NCBI GenBank assembly: GCA_002449575.1 | Contig: DJXC01000226.1 | Coordinates: forward strand, 1 to 9,682 | Direction: 5' to 3' | Source of the DNA: Ruminococcus sp. UBA7014 | GTDB lineage: Bacteria; Bacillota; Clostridia; Oscillospirales; Ruminococcaceae | DNA length: 9,682 bases | Shown: piece by piece, positions 1 to 5,735 of the stretch | Layout: every line of letters begins with the position of its first letter | Position numbering within the stretch: the first letter of the stretch is position 1 | Translations under genes and position numbers: made by a program | The notes under the pieces: generated by a model | Databases searched by the model: none | The model's input: only the letters and a program-made list of their open reading frames with translations | What the model was told of the DNA's origin: nothing

Positions 1-1610
1 CCGACAGCCGCCTGAATCGGCACTTCAAAAAGCTGCCGTGGAATGTTATCTTTCAGCTTTTCGGCAATTTTTCTGGCTCTGGCGTAAGCCTTATCTGCAT
101 GGACGATAAAACTTAATGCATCTACAATTTCGCCGTTGAGGAGAATATCCAGCTTGACGAGTTTTGACGGTGCATAGCCCATCAGTTCATAGTCAAAAGA
201 AGCATAGCCTCTTGTTCTGGATTTGAGCGCATCAAAGAAATCATAGACGATTTCGTTCAGAGGAAGTTCATATTTGAGTGTGACTCTGGTATCATCCAGA
301 TACTGCATATCTTTAAATATGCCTCTTCTGTCCTGACATAAATCCATGACATTACCAACAAATTCAGAGGGAACAAGAATATCCGCTTTCACCATGGGTT
401 CTTCTGCTAAGGACAGCACAGAAGGGTCAGGATAATTTGTCGGATTATCGATATACTGTACTGTGCCATCAGTCAGTGTCACTTTGTAGATAACAGACGG
501 CGCAGTTGTAATTAAGTCCAGATGATATTCCCGTTCCAGACGTTCCTGAATGATTTCCATATGCAGAAGTCCCAGAAATCCGCAACGGAAGCCGAAACCT
601 AATGCAACGGAAGTTTCCGGCTCAAAAGACAGCGCAGCATCATTCAGCTGAAGCTTTTCGAGTGCATCTCTTAAATCACCGTATTTTGCGCCGTCTGCCG
701 GATAAATACCAGAGAACACCATCGGATTGACTTTTCTGTAACCGGGCAGAGCTTCGGAACAGGGATTTTCGGCAAGTGTCACCGTATCGCCGACCTGTGT
801 ATCACCGATACTCTTGATAGATGCCGCAATATAGCCGACTTCTCCGGCTTCGAGCGTTCCGGTATTGACAAGCTGGTCAGTTGTCATATAGCCAGTTTCG
901 GTGACAGTAAATTCCGAACCGGTTGCCATAAGCCGGATTGTATCACCAACTCTGACCGTGCCTTCCTTGACTCTGACATAGATAATCACACCTTTATAAG
1001 AATCATAATAACTGTCGAATATCAGGGCTTTGAGGGGGGCGGACGGGTCGCCTTTCGGTGCAGGAATCTCCGTCACGATACGTTCGAGAACTTCTTCGAC
1101 ATTTGTACCGAGTTTTGCAGAAATCCGGGGGGCATCCATTGCCGGAATGCCGATAATGTCTTCCACTTCCTGACAAACCTTATCCGGCTGTGCTGACGGC
1201 AAATCAATCTTGTTGACAACCGGAACAACTTCAAGGTCATGTTCGATAGCAAGATATGTATTCGCCAGTGTCTGGGCTTCAATGCCCTGAGATGCATCTA
1301 CAATCAGGATAGCTCCCTCACATGCAGCAAGTGAACGGGATACCTCATAATTAAAGTCTACATGACCGGGGGTATCAATCAGATTGAAAATATAGGTCTG
1401 TCCGTCATTTGCCTGATAGTTCAGGCGGACGGCTCTTGCCTTGATGGTAATGCCACGTTCCCGTTCCAAATCCATATTATCGAGAATCTGCTGTTCCATG
1501 TCACGCTGGGCAACAGTCTGTGTTTTTTCGAGAATCCTGTCAGCAAGCGTAGACTTGCCGTGGTCAATATGTGCAATAATGCAGAAATTTCTGATATTTG
1601 CAGAATTCAA
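1..1610 (-). CDS. lepA: Elongation factor 4 (LepA), C-terminus cut off by window edge
   Basis: Ribosome-associated translational GTPase (EF-4) that acts on stalled or mistranslocated ribosomes in the cytoplasm. The translation shows all main GTPase motifs: G1 AHIDHGKST (residues 13-21), switch RERGIT (50-55), DTPGH (79-83) and NKID (133-136). Further on come the LepA-specific stretches FRCGFLGLLHMEI and, near the edge, IPRQLFEVPIQAAVG. About 537 codons are present; LepA is usually about 600 residues, so roughly 60 C-terminal codons lie outside. I chose the TTG at 1610 because GGAGG (1619-1623) sits 8 bases before it and the protein then begins MNSANIRNF, as in homologues. An in-frame ATG at 1631 lies upstream of that ribosome site. 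The gene is divergent from the phosphofructokinase gene and has its own promoter. Confidence 0.96.
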   Translation of the reverse strand, partial: MNSANIRNFCIIAHIDHGKSTLADRILEKTQTVAQRDMEQQILDNMDLERERGITIKARAVRLNYQANDGQTYIFNLIDTPGHVDFNYEVSRSLAACEGAILIVDASQGIEAQTLANTYLAIEHDLEVVPVVNKIDLPSAQPDKVCQEVEDIIGIPAMDAPRISAKLGTNVEEVLERIVTEIPAPKGDPSAPLKALIFDSYYDSYKGVIIYVRVKEGTVRVGDTIRLMATGSEFTVTETGYMTTDQLVNTGTLEAGEVGYIAASIKSIGDTQVGDTVTLAENPCSEALPGYRKVNPMVFSGIYPADGAKYGDLRDALEKLQLNDAALSFEPETSVALGFGFRCGFLGLLHMEIIQERLEREYHLDLITTAPSVIYKVTLTDGTVQYIDNPTNYPDPSVLSLAEEPMVKADILVPSEFVGNVMDLCQDRRGIFKDMQYLDDTRVTLKYELPLNEIVYDFFDALKSRTRGYASFDYELMGYAPSKLVKLDILLNGEIVDALSFIVHADKAYARARKIAEKLKDNIPRQLFEVPIQAAV

Positions 1611-1641
1611 AATACATTCCTCCGTTTTCATAATATAACTT

Positions 1642-1670
1642 ATTATAGCATAGATTTCCGGAAAAGTAAA
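1642..1670 (-). promoter_or_regulatory. Sigma-A promoter of lepA
   Basis: On the minus strand: -35 TTTACT (1665-1670), a 17-base spacer and -10 TATAAT (1642-1647) preceded by TGC, an extended -10. The predicted transcription start near 1635 gives a short leader of about 25 bases to the TTG start. The spacer contains TTTCCGGAAA, a feature shared with other promoters in the window. Confidence 0.8.
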
Positions 1671-1699
1671 GCATTTTTTCAGGAATCTGTGAAAATGGC

Positions 1700-1728
1700 T
1701 TGCAATATCCTGTAAAATCTGGTATAAT
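1700..1728 (+). promoter_or_regulatory. Sigma-A promoter of the phosphofructokinase operon
   Basis: -35 TTGCAA (1700-1705), exactly 17 bases of spacer, and -10 TATAAT (1723-1728) preceded by TGG. Transcription should start near 1735, giving a leader of about 60 bases before the ATG at 1798. The lepA promoter faces the other way about 30 bases upstream, so the two -35 boxes share one intergenic region. Confidence 0.8.
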
Positions 1729-1797
1729 AAAACTATGTATGAAGAAAATTGTCTGTAAAATCATGATTATTTTATATATAAGAGGAGATTTTTGATT

Positions 1798-3021
1798 ATG
1801 AATATTGCAATTGCACAATCCGGCGGTCCTACATGCGCTATCAATGCCAGTCTGGTAGGTGTATTCAAGCAGGGACTGCTGACAGAAGAAATTGACGCAA
1901 TTTTTGGCTCTATCAACGGCATTGAAGGCATTATCAATGACGAATTATTAAATCTGAAAAGCATTATCAAGACAAATGAAGATATGGAACTGCTCCGGCA
2001 GACACCCTCAACAATGCTTGGCTCTTGCCGCTATAAGCTGCCGGATTTTGAATCTGACCCGGCTGTCTATGAACAGATTCTCAATACACTGACCATTCAC
2101 AGAATTGAAATTTTTGTCTATATCGGCGGTAATGATTCTATGGACACTGTCGTCAAATTATCGGCATATCTGAAAAGCATTCATTCTGATATTAAAGTTA
2201 TTGGTGTTCCCAAGACCATTGATAACGATTTGCCTGTGACAGACCATACACCGGGATTTGGTTCAGCTGCAAAATATGTCGCTGCCACAGTACAGGAAAT
2301 TATCCGTGACAGCAGTGTTTATAGTATTCCGTCTGTGACCGTAATTGAAATTATGGGCAGACATGCCGGCTGGCTGACAGCGTCTACCTGTGTGCTAAGA
2401 GCCAACGGCGAAGAAGCTCCGCACTTGATTTATCTGCCGGAATCAGATTTTTCAGCCGAACAATTCATTGAAGATGTCCGGAAAGAAATGGCAAAGCATA
2501 AAGCCGTGATTGTTGCTGTGTCAGAAGGCATTGTCATTGCAGATGAGGAATCCGCAGAATTTCAGTCCGGAAAAGTCGATAATTTCGGTCATAAATATCT
2601 TTCCGGCATCGGAAAATATTTAGAAAGACTGGTAGCTGACAGAATCGGCTGCAAAGTCCGTTCGATAGAATTAAATGTCATGCAGAGATGTTCTTCACAT
2701 ATCTGCTCCAAAACGGATATTGACGAAGCCGAACGCATTGGCAGACATGCTTTGCGTGCAGCACTGGACGGCAATACCGGACAGATGATGTATTTCAGAA
2801 GAATCAGTGATATGCCCTATGCTGTCACGATTGAAATGACAGATGCTTCCAACACGGCAAATCTGGAAAAGAAATTCCCCAGAGAATGGATTTCTCCGGA
2901 ACAGAATCAGGTCACAGATGCAGCGATTTCTTATTTTCTGCCGCTGATTCAGGGCGAAGTTGATATTATGATGAAAAACGGTCTTCCCGTCCACTTTCAG
3001 AGACCTTTGCAGATGAGGTAA
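1798..3021 (+). CDS. pfp: Pyrophosphate-dependent 6-phosphofructokinase
   Basis: Phosphorylates fructose-6-phosphate to fructose-1,6-bisphosphate in glycolysis, most likely with PPi rather than ATP as donor and therefore reversibly. The 407-residue protein begins with the nucleotide/PPi loop AQSGGP (6-11). It has GGNDSMDT at 110-117, PKTIDND at 138-144 and MGRHAGW at 186-192. From family knowledge, Asp in place of the second Gly of ATP-type GGDGS, and Lys in PKTIDND, mark PPi use; I infer PPi dependence from these. The metal-binding Asp of GGD is Asn here. The length fits the ~400-residue clostridial clade rather than ~320-residue PfkA. AGGAG (1783-1787) is 10 bases before the ATG. A TTG at 1792 is in frame but only 4 bases from it, so I prefer the ATG. 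The stop abuts the next gene, indicating an operon. Confidence 0.9.
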   Translation: MNIAIAQSGGPTCAINASLVGVFKQGLLTEEIDAIFGSINGIEGIINDELLNLKSIIKTNEDMELLRQTPSTMLGSCRYKLPDFESDPAVYEQILNTLTIHRIEIFVYIGGNDSMDTVVKLSAYLKSIHSDIKVIGVPKTIDNDLPVTDHTPGFGSAAKYVAATVQEIIRDSSVYSIPSVTVIEIMGRHAGWLTASTCVLRANGEEAPHLIYLPESDFSAEQFIEDVRKEMAKHKAVIVAVSEGIVIADEESAEFQSGKVDNFGHKYLSGIGKYLERLVADRIGCKVRSIELNVMQRCSSHICSKTDIDEAERIGRHALRAALDGNTGQMMYFRRISDMPYAVTIEMTDASNTANLEKKFPREWISPEQNQVTDAAISYFLPLIQGEVDIMMKNGLPVHFQRPLQMR

Positions 3022-3027
3022 ATGCGT

Positions 3028-3780
3028 ATGAAAATTTCAATTCCCATGCCGAAAAAACTACGGGAACAGATTGATAACTATACTAATTATCAGCTGACTC
3101 CGGACGGCTTTAAATATCTTGTCGAAAATCAGGAAGTCTATATCCGTGGTTTTAAAAAAGGCAGCCCGGAAGCAATTCCGGCATCTGTCGGAAATCTGCC
3201 TGTAGTTTATCTTGCCGGGCTGCATAATCTGCCGTTATCCGGGAGTGTAAAAATTCCGGAGACTGTCCGGGAACTGGAATGGGCAGTTTTTAATGTACAG
3301 GAATCTGCCGAAGAATTTCTGTTGCCGGAAAGTCTTGTCCGGATTGACGAACACGCTTTTGCATGGTGCAAATCTCTGAAAAAGCTGGAATTTCCGGATT
3401 CTCTGGCAGAAATCGGACTCGGTGCAGTGATGAGCTGTAAAAAACTGGAATCCCTGAAACTTCCGGCAAATCTGGAAAAAATTCCGGAATGCTTTGCCAG
3501 TGGCTGTTCATCTCTGGAACGAATTGCAATTCCGGCTTCTGTCCGGAGTATTGAATTCATGGCATTCAACGACTGTGGCAGCCTGAAAGAAGTCATTCTG
3601 AAACCGGGTCTGAAACGGATTGAAAAATATGCTTTCTGTGACTGTGCTTCTCTGAAAAAAATTATTCTGCCGGATTCTCTGGAATTTATCGGCAAATATG
3701 CTTTTGCAGGCTGTACCCAGCTTGAAAAGCCTGTCATTCCAGAAGGCTGCGAAGTCCATCCCAAGGCATTCCGACCGTAA
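3028..3780 (+). CDS. Cytoplasmic BspA-type leucine-rich repeat protein
   Basis: Function unknown. After about 78 non-repetitive residues the protein consists of a divergent first unit and six regular 23-residue leucine-rich repeats of the LRR_5/BspA kind. Typical units run SLVRIDEHAF..CKSLKKLEFPD and GLKRIEKYAF..CASLKKIILPD, with conserved I/F/C/L positions and a Pro near each end. There is no signal peptide, membrane segment or anchor, although many BspA-like proteins are secreted or on the surface, so this one probably acts in the cytosol as a binding scaffold. The preceding phosphofructokinase gene ends at 3021 with no gap, so the two are co-transcribed. GAGG (3015-3018) is 9 bases from the ATG at 3028 but only 3 from the ATG at 3022; the latter would add two residues. 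CCGG tetramers are very frequent in this gene. I see no clear terminator after it. Confidence 0.85.
   Translation: MKISIPMPKKLREQIDNYTNYQLTPDGFKYLVENQEVYIRGFKKGSPEAIPASVGNLPVVYLAGLHNLPLSGSVKIPETVRELEWAVFNVQESAEEFLLPESLVRIDEHAFAWCKSLKKLEFPDSLAEIGLGAVMSCKKLESLKLPANLEKIPECFASGCSSLERIAIPASVRSIEFMAFNDCGSLKEVILKPGLKRIEKYAFCDCASLKKIILPDSLEFIGKYAFAGCTQLEKPVIPEGCEVHPKAFRP
3262..3744 (+). repeat. Seven tandem 69-bp leucine-rich repeat units
   Basis: The coding sequence holds seven successive 23-codon units. The first is divergent (ETVRELEWAVF type) and the following six are regular, each with a CxxL core and ending in P-D, P-A, K-P or P-E. Units are conserved mainly at the protein level; short DNA words such as ctgccggattctctgga recur. 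Confidence 0.75.
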
Positions 3781-3879
3781 TTTTCTGACATCACATGTAA
3801 AATATAACAGAAAAATTTATCAATAATTTGTAATTTTTCACAAATCTTAAAAAAATATCCAATATTTTTTCTTCTCAGT

Positions 3880-3892
3880 TGTTATATTAACA
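3880..3892. promoter_or_regulatory. 13-bp palindrome before the ECF sigma gene, possible operator or promoter part
   Basis: TGTTATATTAACA is a perfect inverted repeat (TGTTA/TAACA around TAT) ending 25 bases before the sigma gene start. It overlaps the only -10-like sequence (TATATT with TGT before it), but I find no fitting -35 box 16-18 bases upstream. It could be a regulator site over the start of the sigma operon or part of an unusual promoter. The role is inferred; only the symmetry is seen. Confidence 0.35.
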
Positions 3893-3917
3893 GAAACCGA
3901 CTTGCAAGGAGGGCAAA

Positions 3918-4475
3918 ATGGAGGGTGGATTAGAAAGCTATCTCCGTTTTCTCGAAGGTGACCAATCCGCACTGAAAACAGTACTCAAGCTGTACTGGGA
4001 CAGTATGCTGCTGTTTACCAACAGTTATGTGCATAATCTGTCCGATGCGGAAGATATTGCACAAGAGGCTTTCATCAGGCTTTCTATCAAGCATCCACGG
4101 CTTGTACATGAAAATCAGCTCAAAGCTTATCTGTTCAAGATATGCCGCAATATGGCGGTCAATCATCTCAAAAAACAGAAACGGCAGGCAGATATGTCTC
4201 AGGAGTTGACGGAGAATATAGAAGATGAAATGCAGAAAATTGAAGAACGCATGGAAATGAAAGATTCTGCACAGATTCTGCATCATGCCATGCTGAAACT
4301 AAAGCTGGAATACCGTGAGATTCTCTATCTGCGGTATTTTGAACAGCTGACTATTCCGGAATGTGCCAAAATCATGAAATGCACCGAACGTCAGGCAACC
4401 GCTGTCGGCTTTCAGGCAAGGCAGGCACTCCGTAAAATTTTAGAAAAGGAGGGGTATTCCATTGAAAACATATGA
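3918..4475 (+). CDS. ECF-type sigma-70 family RNA polymerase sigma factor
   Basis: Alternative sigma factor that should direct RNA polymerase to a small regulon, likely under control of the membrane protein encoded next. The 185-residue length and two-domain layout fit ECF sigma factors. Region 2 covers about residues 10-87, with the core-binding and -10 recognition motif DAEDIAQEAFIRL (43-55) and KAYLFKICRNMAVNHLKK (69-86). Region 4 covers about 118-175, with EYREILYLRYFEQLTIPECAKI, a helix-turn-helix for -35 recognition. There is no region 1.1 or 3. A strong AAGGAGG site lies 7 bases before the ATG. The gene overlaps the next one by 14 bases, which indicates translational coupling. No ordinary sigma-A promoter like those elsewhere in the window precedes it, which may mean self-regulation. 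Confidence 0.92.
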   Translation: MEGGLESYLRFLEGDQSALKTVLKLYWDSMLLFTNSYVHNLSDAEDIAQEAFIRLSIKHPRLVHENQLKAYLFKICRNMAVNHLKKQKRQADMSQELTENIEDEMQKIEERMEMKDSAQILHHAMLKLKLEYREILYLRYFEQLTIPECAKIMKCTERQATAVGFQARQALRKILEKEGYSIENI

Positions 4476-5523
4476 TGAAGTTTATGATAATATCATCGAG
4501 GCAACCAATGCGCACAAACAGAAAATGCGAAAAATTCAGAATGCAGTTTCTGTTTCGGCAGTCTGCCTGACATGTATTTTTGGTGTTGGCATGTTCCTGA
4601 AACTGGAACGTCCCATGTCGCACCCCTCTGTAACAGAAGAAACAACCACAATGACAACTTCTGAAATGACAGATATGATAGACAGTACAGCATCTGCTCC
4701 GGCTTCGAGCGATACGGCTGAACCGTCCACTACAATTTCACATCTGGTAGACAATGAGAAAGAACCTCAGCAGACTTCCGCACCCCCGGAACAGGATATT
4801 CCCGGCAGTATGACCAGCACAGCAGGTCATGACGATAAAATTCCCGGTGTCGTTCCGGCAGCCGAAATGCTGCACTCTGAAACAACAGTATTCCCTGACG
4901 AATCTGAAAGCAATACTTATGCGACAGACTCCACAACCTGGACTTCTTCTGCAAAGGAAACAGAAAAAGCAACAACTTCTGCCACCAGAGCCACGACAAA
5001 AGAAACATCTGCCACAACAAAAGAAACTTGTACAGTTCCTACAGAAACAGCTGCCACTGCTGTGACAGAACAGTCAGAAGCGGCAGCCGCTCCGGCAGAA
5101 ACTATTGTCGTTACAGAAACCGAAATACCTGTTACTGTCACAGAACCCTTGTTTACAGAACCACTCACAGAAAATGAAACTTTTGAACCTGCCGCTGACC
5201 CGGCTGAACCTGTTTCCGAAGAACCAACAGAAGAACCTGAACCCGTTACAGAATTCTGCACAGATGCCCCGGAAACAGAAACAACTACTACTGATGAAAC
5301 AACAACAACGACAACAGAAACAACCACTACTACAACAGAAACAACTGCCACAACAGCCCGCCGGTTTCTGATAGAATATAATGGTGTCTATTATACGCCG
5401 GAAAAATGGCAGGCACTGTTCGGCAATCCGGAAAGCAGTCTTCTCAGTTCCGATATGCAGATGCCGGAAAATTCCGAATCTTCCGTGACAACGGTCATTC
5501 CGCAGGAATCTGAAAATGCCTGA
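4462..5523 (+). CDS. Single-pass membrane protein with long Thr-rich outer domain, putative anti-sigma factor
   Basis: I do not recognise a named family. The 353-residue protein has a short charged cytoplasmic N-terminus (1-26, MKTYDEVYDNIIEATNAHKQ...) and one hydrophobic segment (about 27-47, NAVSVSAVCLTCIFGVGMF). A very long Thr/Glu/Pro/Ser-rich outer region (about 52-300) follows, including runs such as TTTTTTETT. A short, more ordinary C-terminus contains FLIEYNGVYYTPEKWQALFGN. Start: TTG at 4462, with AAGGAGGGG ending about 8 bases upstream; it overlaps the end of the sigma gene. Overlap with an ECF sigma gene plus a single membrane span is the usual layout of sigma/anti-sigma pairs, so I infer that the N-terminus holds the sigma factor and the outer part senses something at the cell surface. 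It has no recognised anti-sigma zinc motif. No terminator is visible behind it. Confidence 0.7.
   Translation: MKTYDEVYDNIIEATNAHKQKMRKIQNAVSVSAVCLTCIFGVGMFLKLERPMSHPSVTEETTTMTTSEMTDMIDSTASAPASSDTAEPSTTISHLVDNEKEPQQTSAPPEQDIPGSMTSTAGHDDKIPGVVPAAEMLHSETTVFPDESESNTYATDSTTWTSSAKETEKATTSATRATTKETSATTKETCTVPTETAATAVTEQSEAAAAPAETIVVTETEIPVTVTEPLFTEPLTENETFEPAADPAEPVSEEPTEEPEPVTEFCTDAPETETTTTDETTTTTTETTTTTTETTATTARRFLIEYNGVYYTPEKWQALFGNPESSLLSSDMQMPENSESSVTTVIPQESENA
5272..5358 (+). repeat. Low-complexity Thr/Glu codon repeat (acaaca/gaaaca)
   Basis: Imperfect repetition of acaacagaaacaaccact-like words encoding Thr runs broken by Glu. It is the densest part of the stalk coding region and could vary in length between strains by slippage. 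The reverse strand is open and reads as a Val/Ser-rich ORF, which is a by-product. Confidence 0.65.
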
Positions 5524-5530
5524 TGCATAC

Positions 5531-5559
5531 TTGACTTTCTTCCTGAAATATGCTATAAT
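5531..5559 (+). promoter_or_regulatory. Sigma-A promoter of the CNNM/CorC leader
   Basis: -35 TTGACT (5531-5536), 17-base spacer, -10 TATAAT (5554-5559) with TGC directly before it. This is the closest to consensus in the window. Transcription should start near 5566, producing a leader of about 170 bases before the gene at 5736. It lies only 8 bases after the stop of the Thr-rich membrane protein gene. Confidence 0.85.
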
Positions 5560-5587
5560 AACAGGTATACTCAGGAAGGAGGTCACT

Positions 5588-5677
5588 ATGAATCATTCTG
5601 ATGACGCCGGTGCGGCGTATCAAAGTTTGTACGTCTGTCTTCGCTGTTTCCCGGTGAAAAAATCCCGGAGATTATAA
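5588..5677 (+). CDS. Small ORF (29 codons) in the CNNM/CorC leader, putative leader peptide
   Basis: An ATG preceded by AAGGAGGT at 5-base spacing, one of the best ribosome sites in the window, opens a 29-codon frame ending TAA. The peptide starts MNHSDDAGAAYQS and ends basic (PVKKSRRL), with two Cys as CLRC in between. It has no membrane segment and I recognise no relative. Position and strength of the translation signal argue that it is translated. Its last codons contain the sequence complementary to the downstream ribosome site, so its translation could open or close that site. It could also be a free-standing small protein, or merely a strong ribosome site in a regulatory RNA. Confidence 0.5.
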   Translation: MNHSDDAGAAYQSLYVCLRCFPVKKSRRL

Positions 5678-5680
5678 AAC

Positions 5681-5711
5681 AAGCATTCTGTATCTGTTAT
5701 GCTTATTTTTT
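5681..5711 (+). terminator. Weak intrinsic terminator or attenuator hairpin
   Basis: Perfect 6-bp stem AAGCAT/ATGCTT (5681-5686 with 5699-5704), a 12-base loop, then A and six T. The stem is short and AT-rich, so it may terminate only partly. It lies between the small ORF and the ribosome site of the CNNM/CorC gene, as expected for an attenuator. Confidence 0.4.
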
Positions 5712-5735
5712 CACTCTGGAAAGGATTTTTGATTT

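Larger units (their letters stand above)
5566..5735 (+). promoter_or_regulatory. Structured leader with small ORF, possible attenuator of the CNNM/CorC gene
   Basis: Between the promoter and the gene at 5736 are, in order: a near-perfect ribosome site AAGGAGGT; a 29-codon ORF; a stem ACGCCG/CGGCGT with a 3-base loop (5604-5618), lengthened by GAT/ATC around one bulge; AAAAATCC (5658-5665); a hairpin AAGCAT/ATGCTT (5681-5704) followed by a T-run (5706-5711); and GGATTTTT (5723-5730), which contains most of the ribosome site of the gene. AAAAATCC and GGATTTTT are exact complements. These elements are seen directly; control by small-ORF translation is inferred. I do not recognise a known riboswitch class. 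Confidence 0.55.

Noticed and set aside
1676..1695. Inverted repeat TTTTCA/TGAAAA between the divergent lepA and pfp promoters
   Set aside because: Six-bp arms in A/T-rich DNA are expected by chance; nothing else supports an operator.
1757..1797. Possible pairing AAAATC/GATTTT near the pfp ribosome site, and the palindrome AATCATGATT
   Set aside because: Weak, AT-only pairings with several registers; not comparable to the CNNM/CorC leader.
3207..3794. 195-codon open frame on the minus strand across the leucine-rich repeat gene
   Set aside because: Mirror of a gene with regular repeats and biased codons; no ribosome site, no recognisable protein, and the plus strand clearly encodes tandem repeats.
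3826..3845. Inverted repeat ATTTGT/ACAAAT before the sigma gene
   Set aside because: Short, AT-rich, no T-run placed as in a terminator; could be an operator but no independent support.
4917..5351. 144-codon Val/Ser-rich minus-strand frame
   Set aside because: Simple complement of the Thr/Glu-rich aca/gaa codon runs; no start signals.
5566..5735. Known metal riboswitch (M-box, yybP-ykoY, NiCo) ahead of the cation exporter
   Set aside because: I could not match the conserved core sequences of these classes; the translated small ORF is a different layout.
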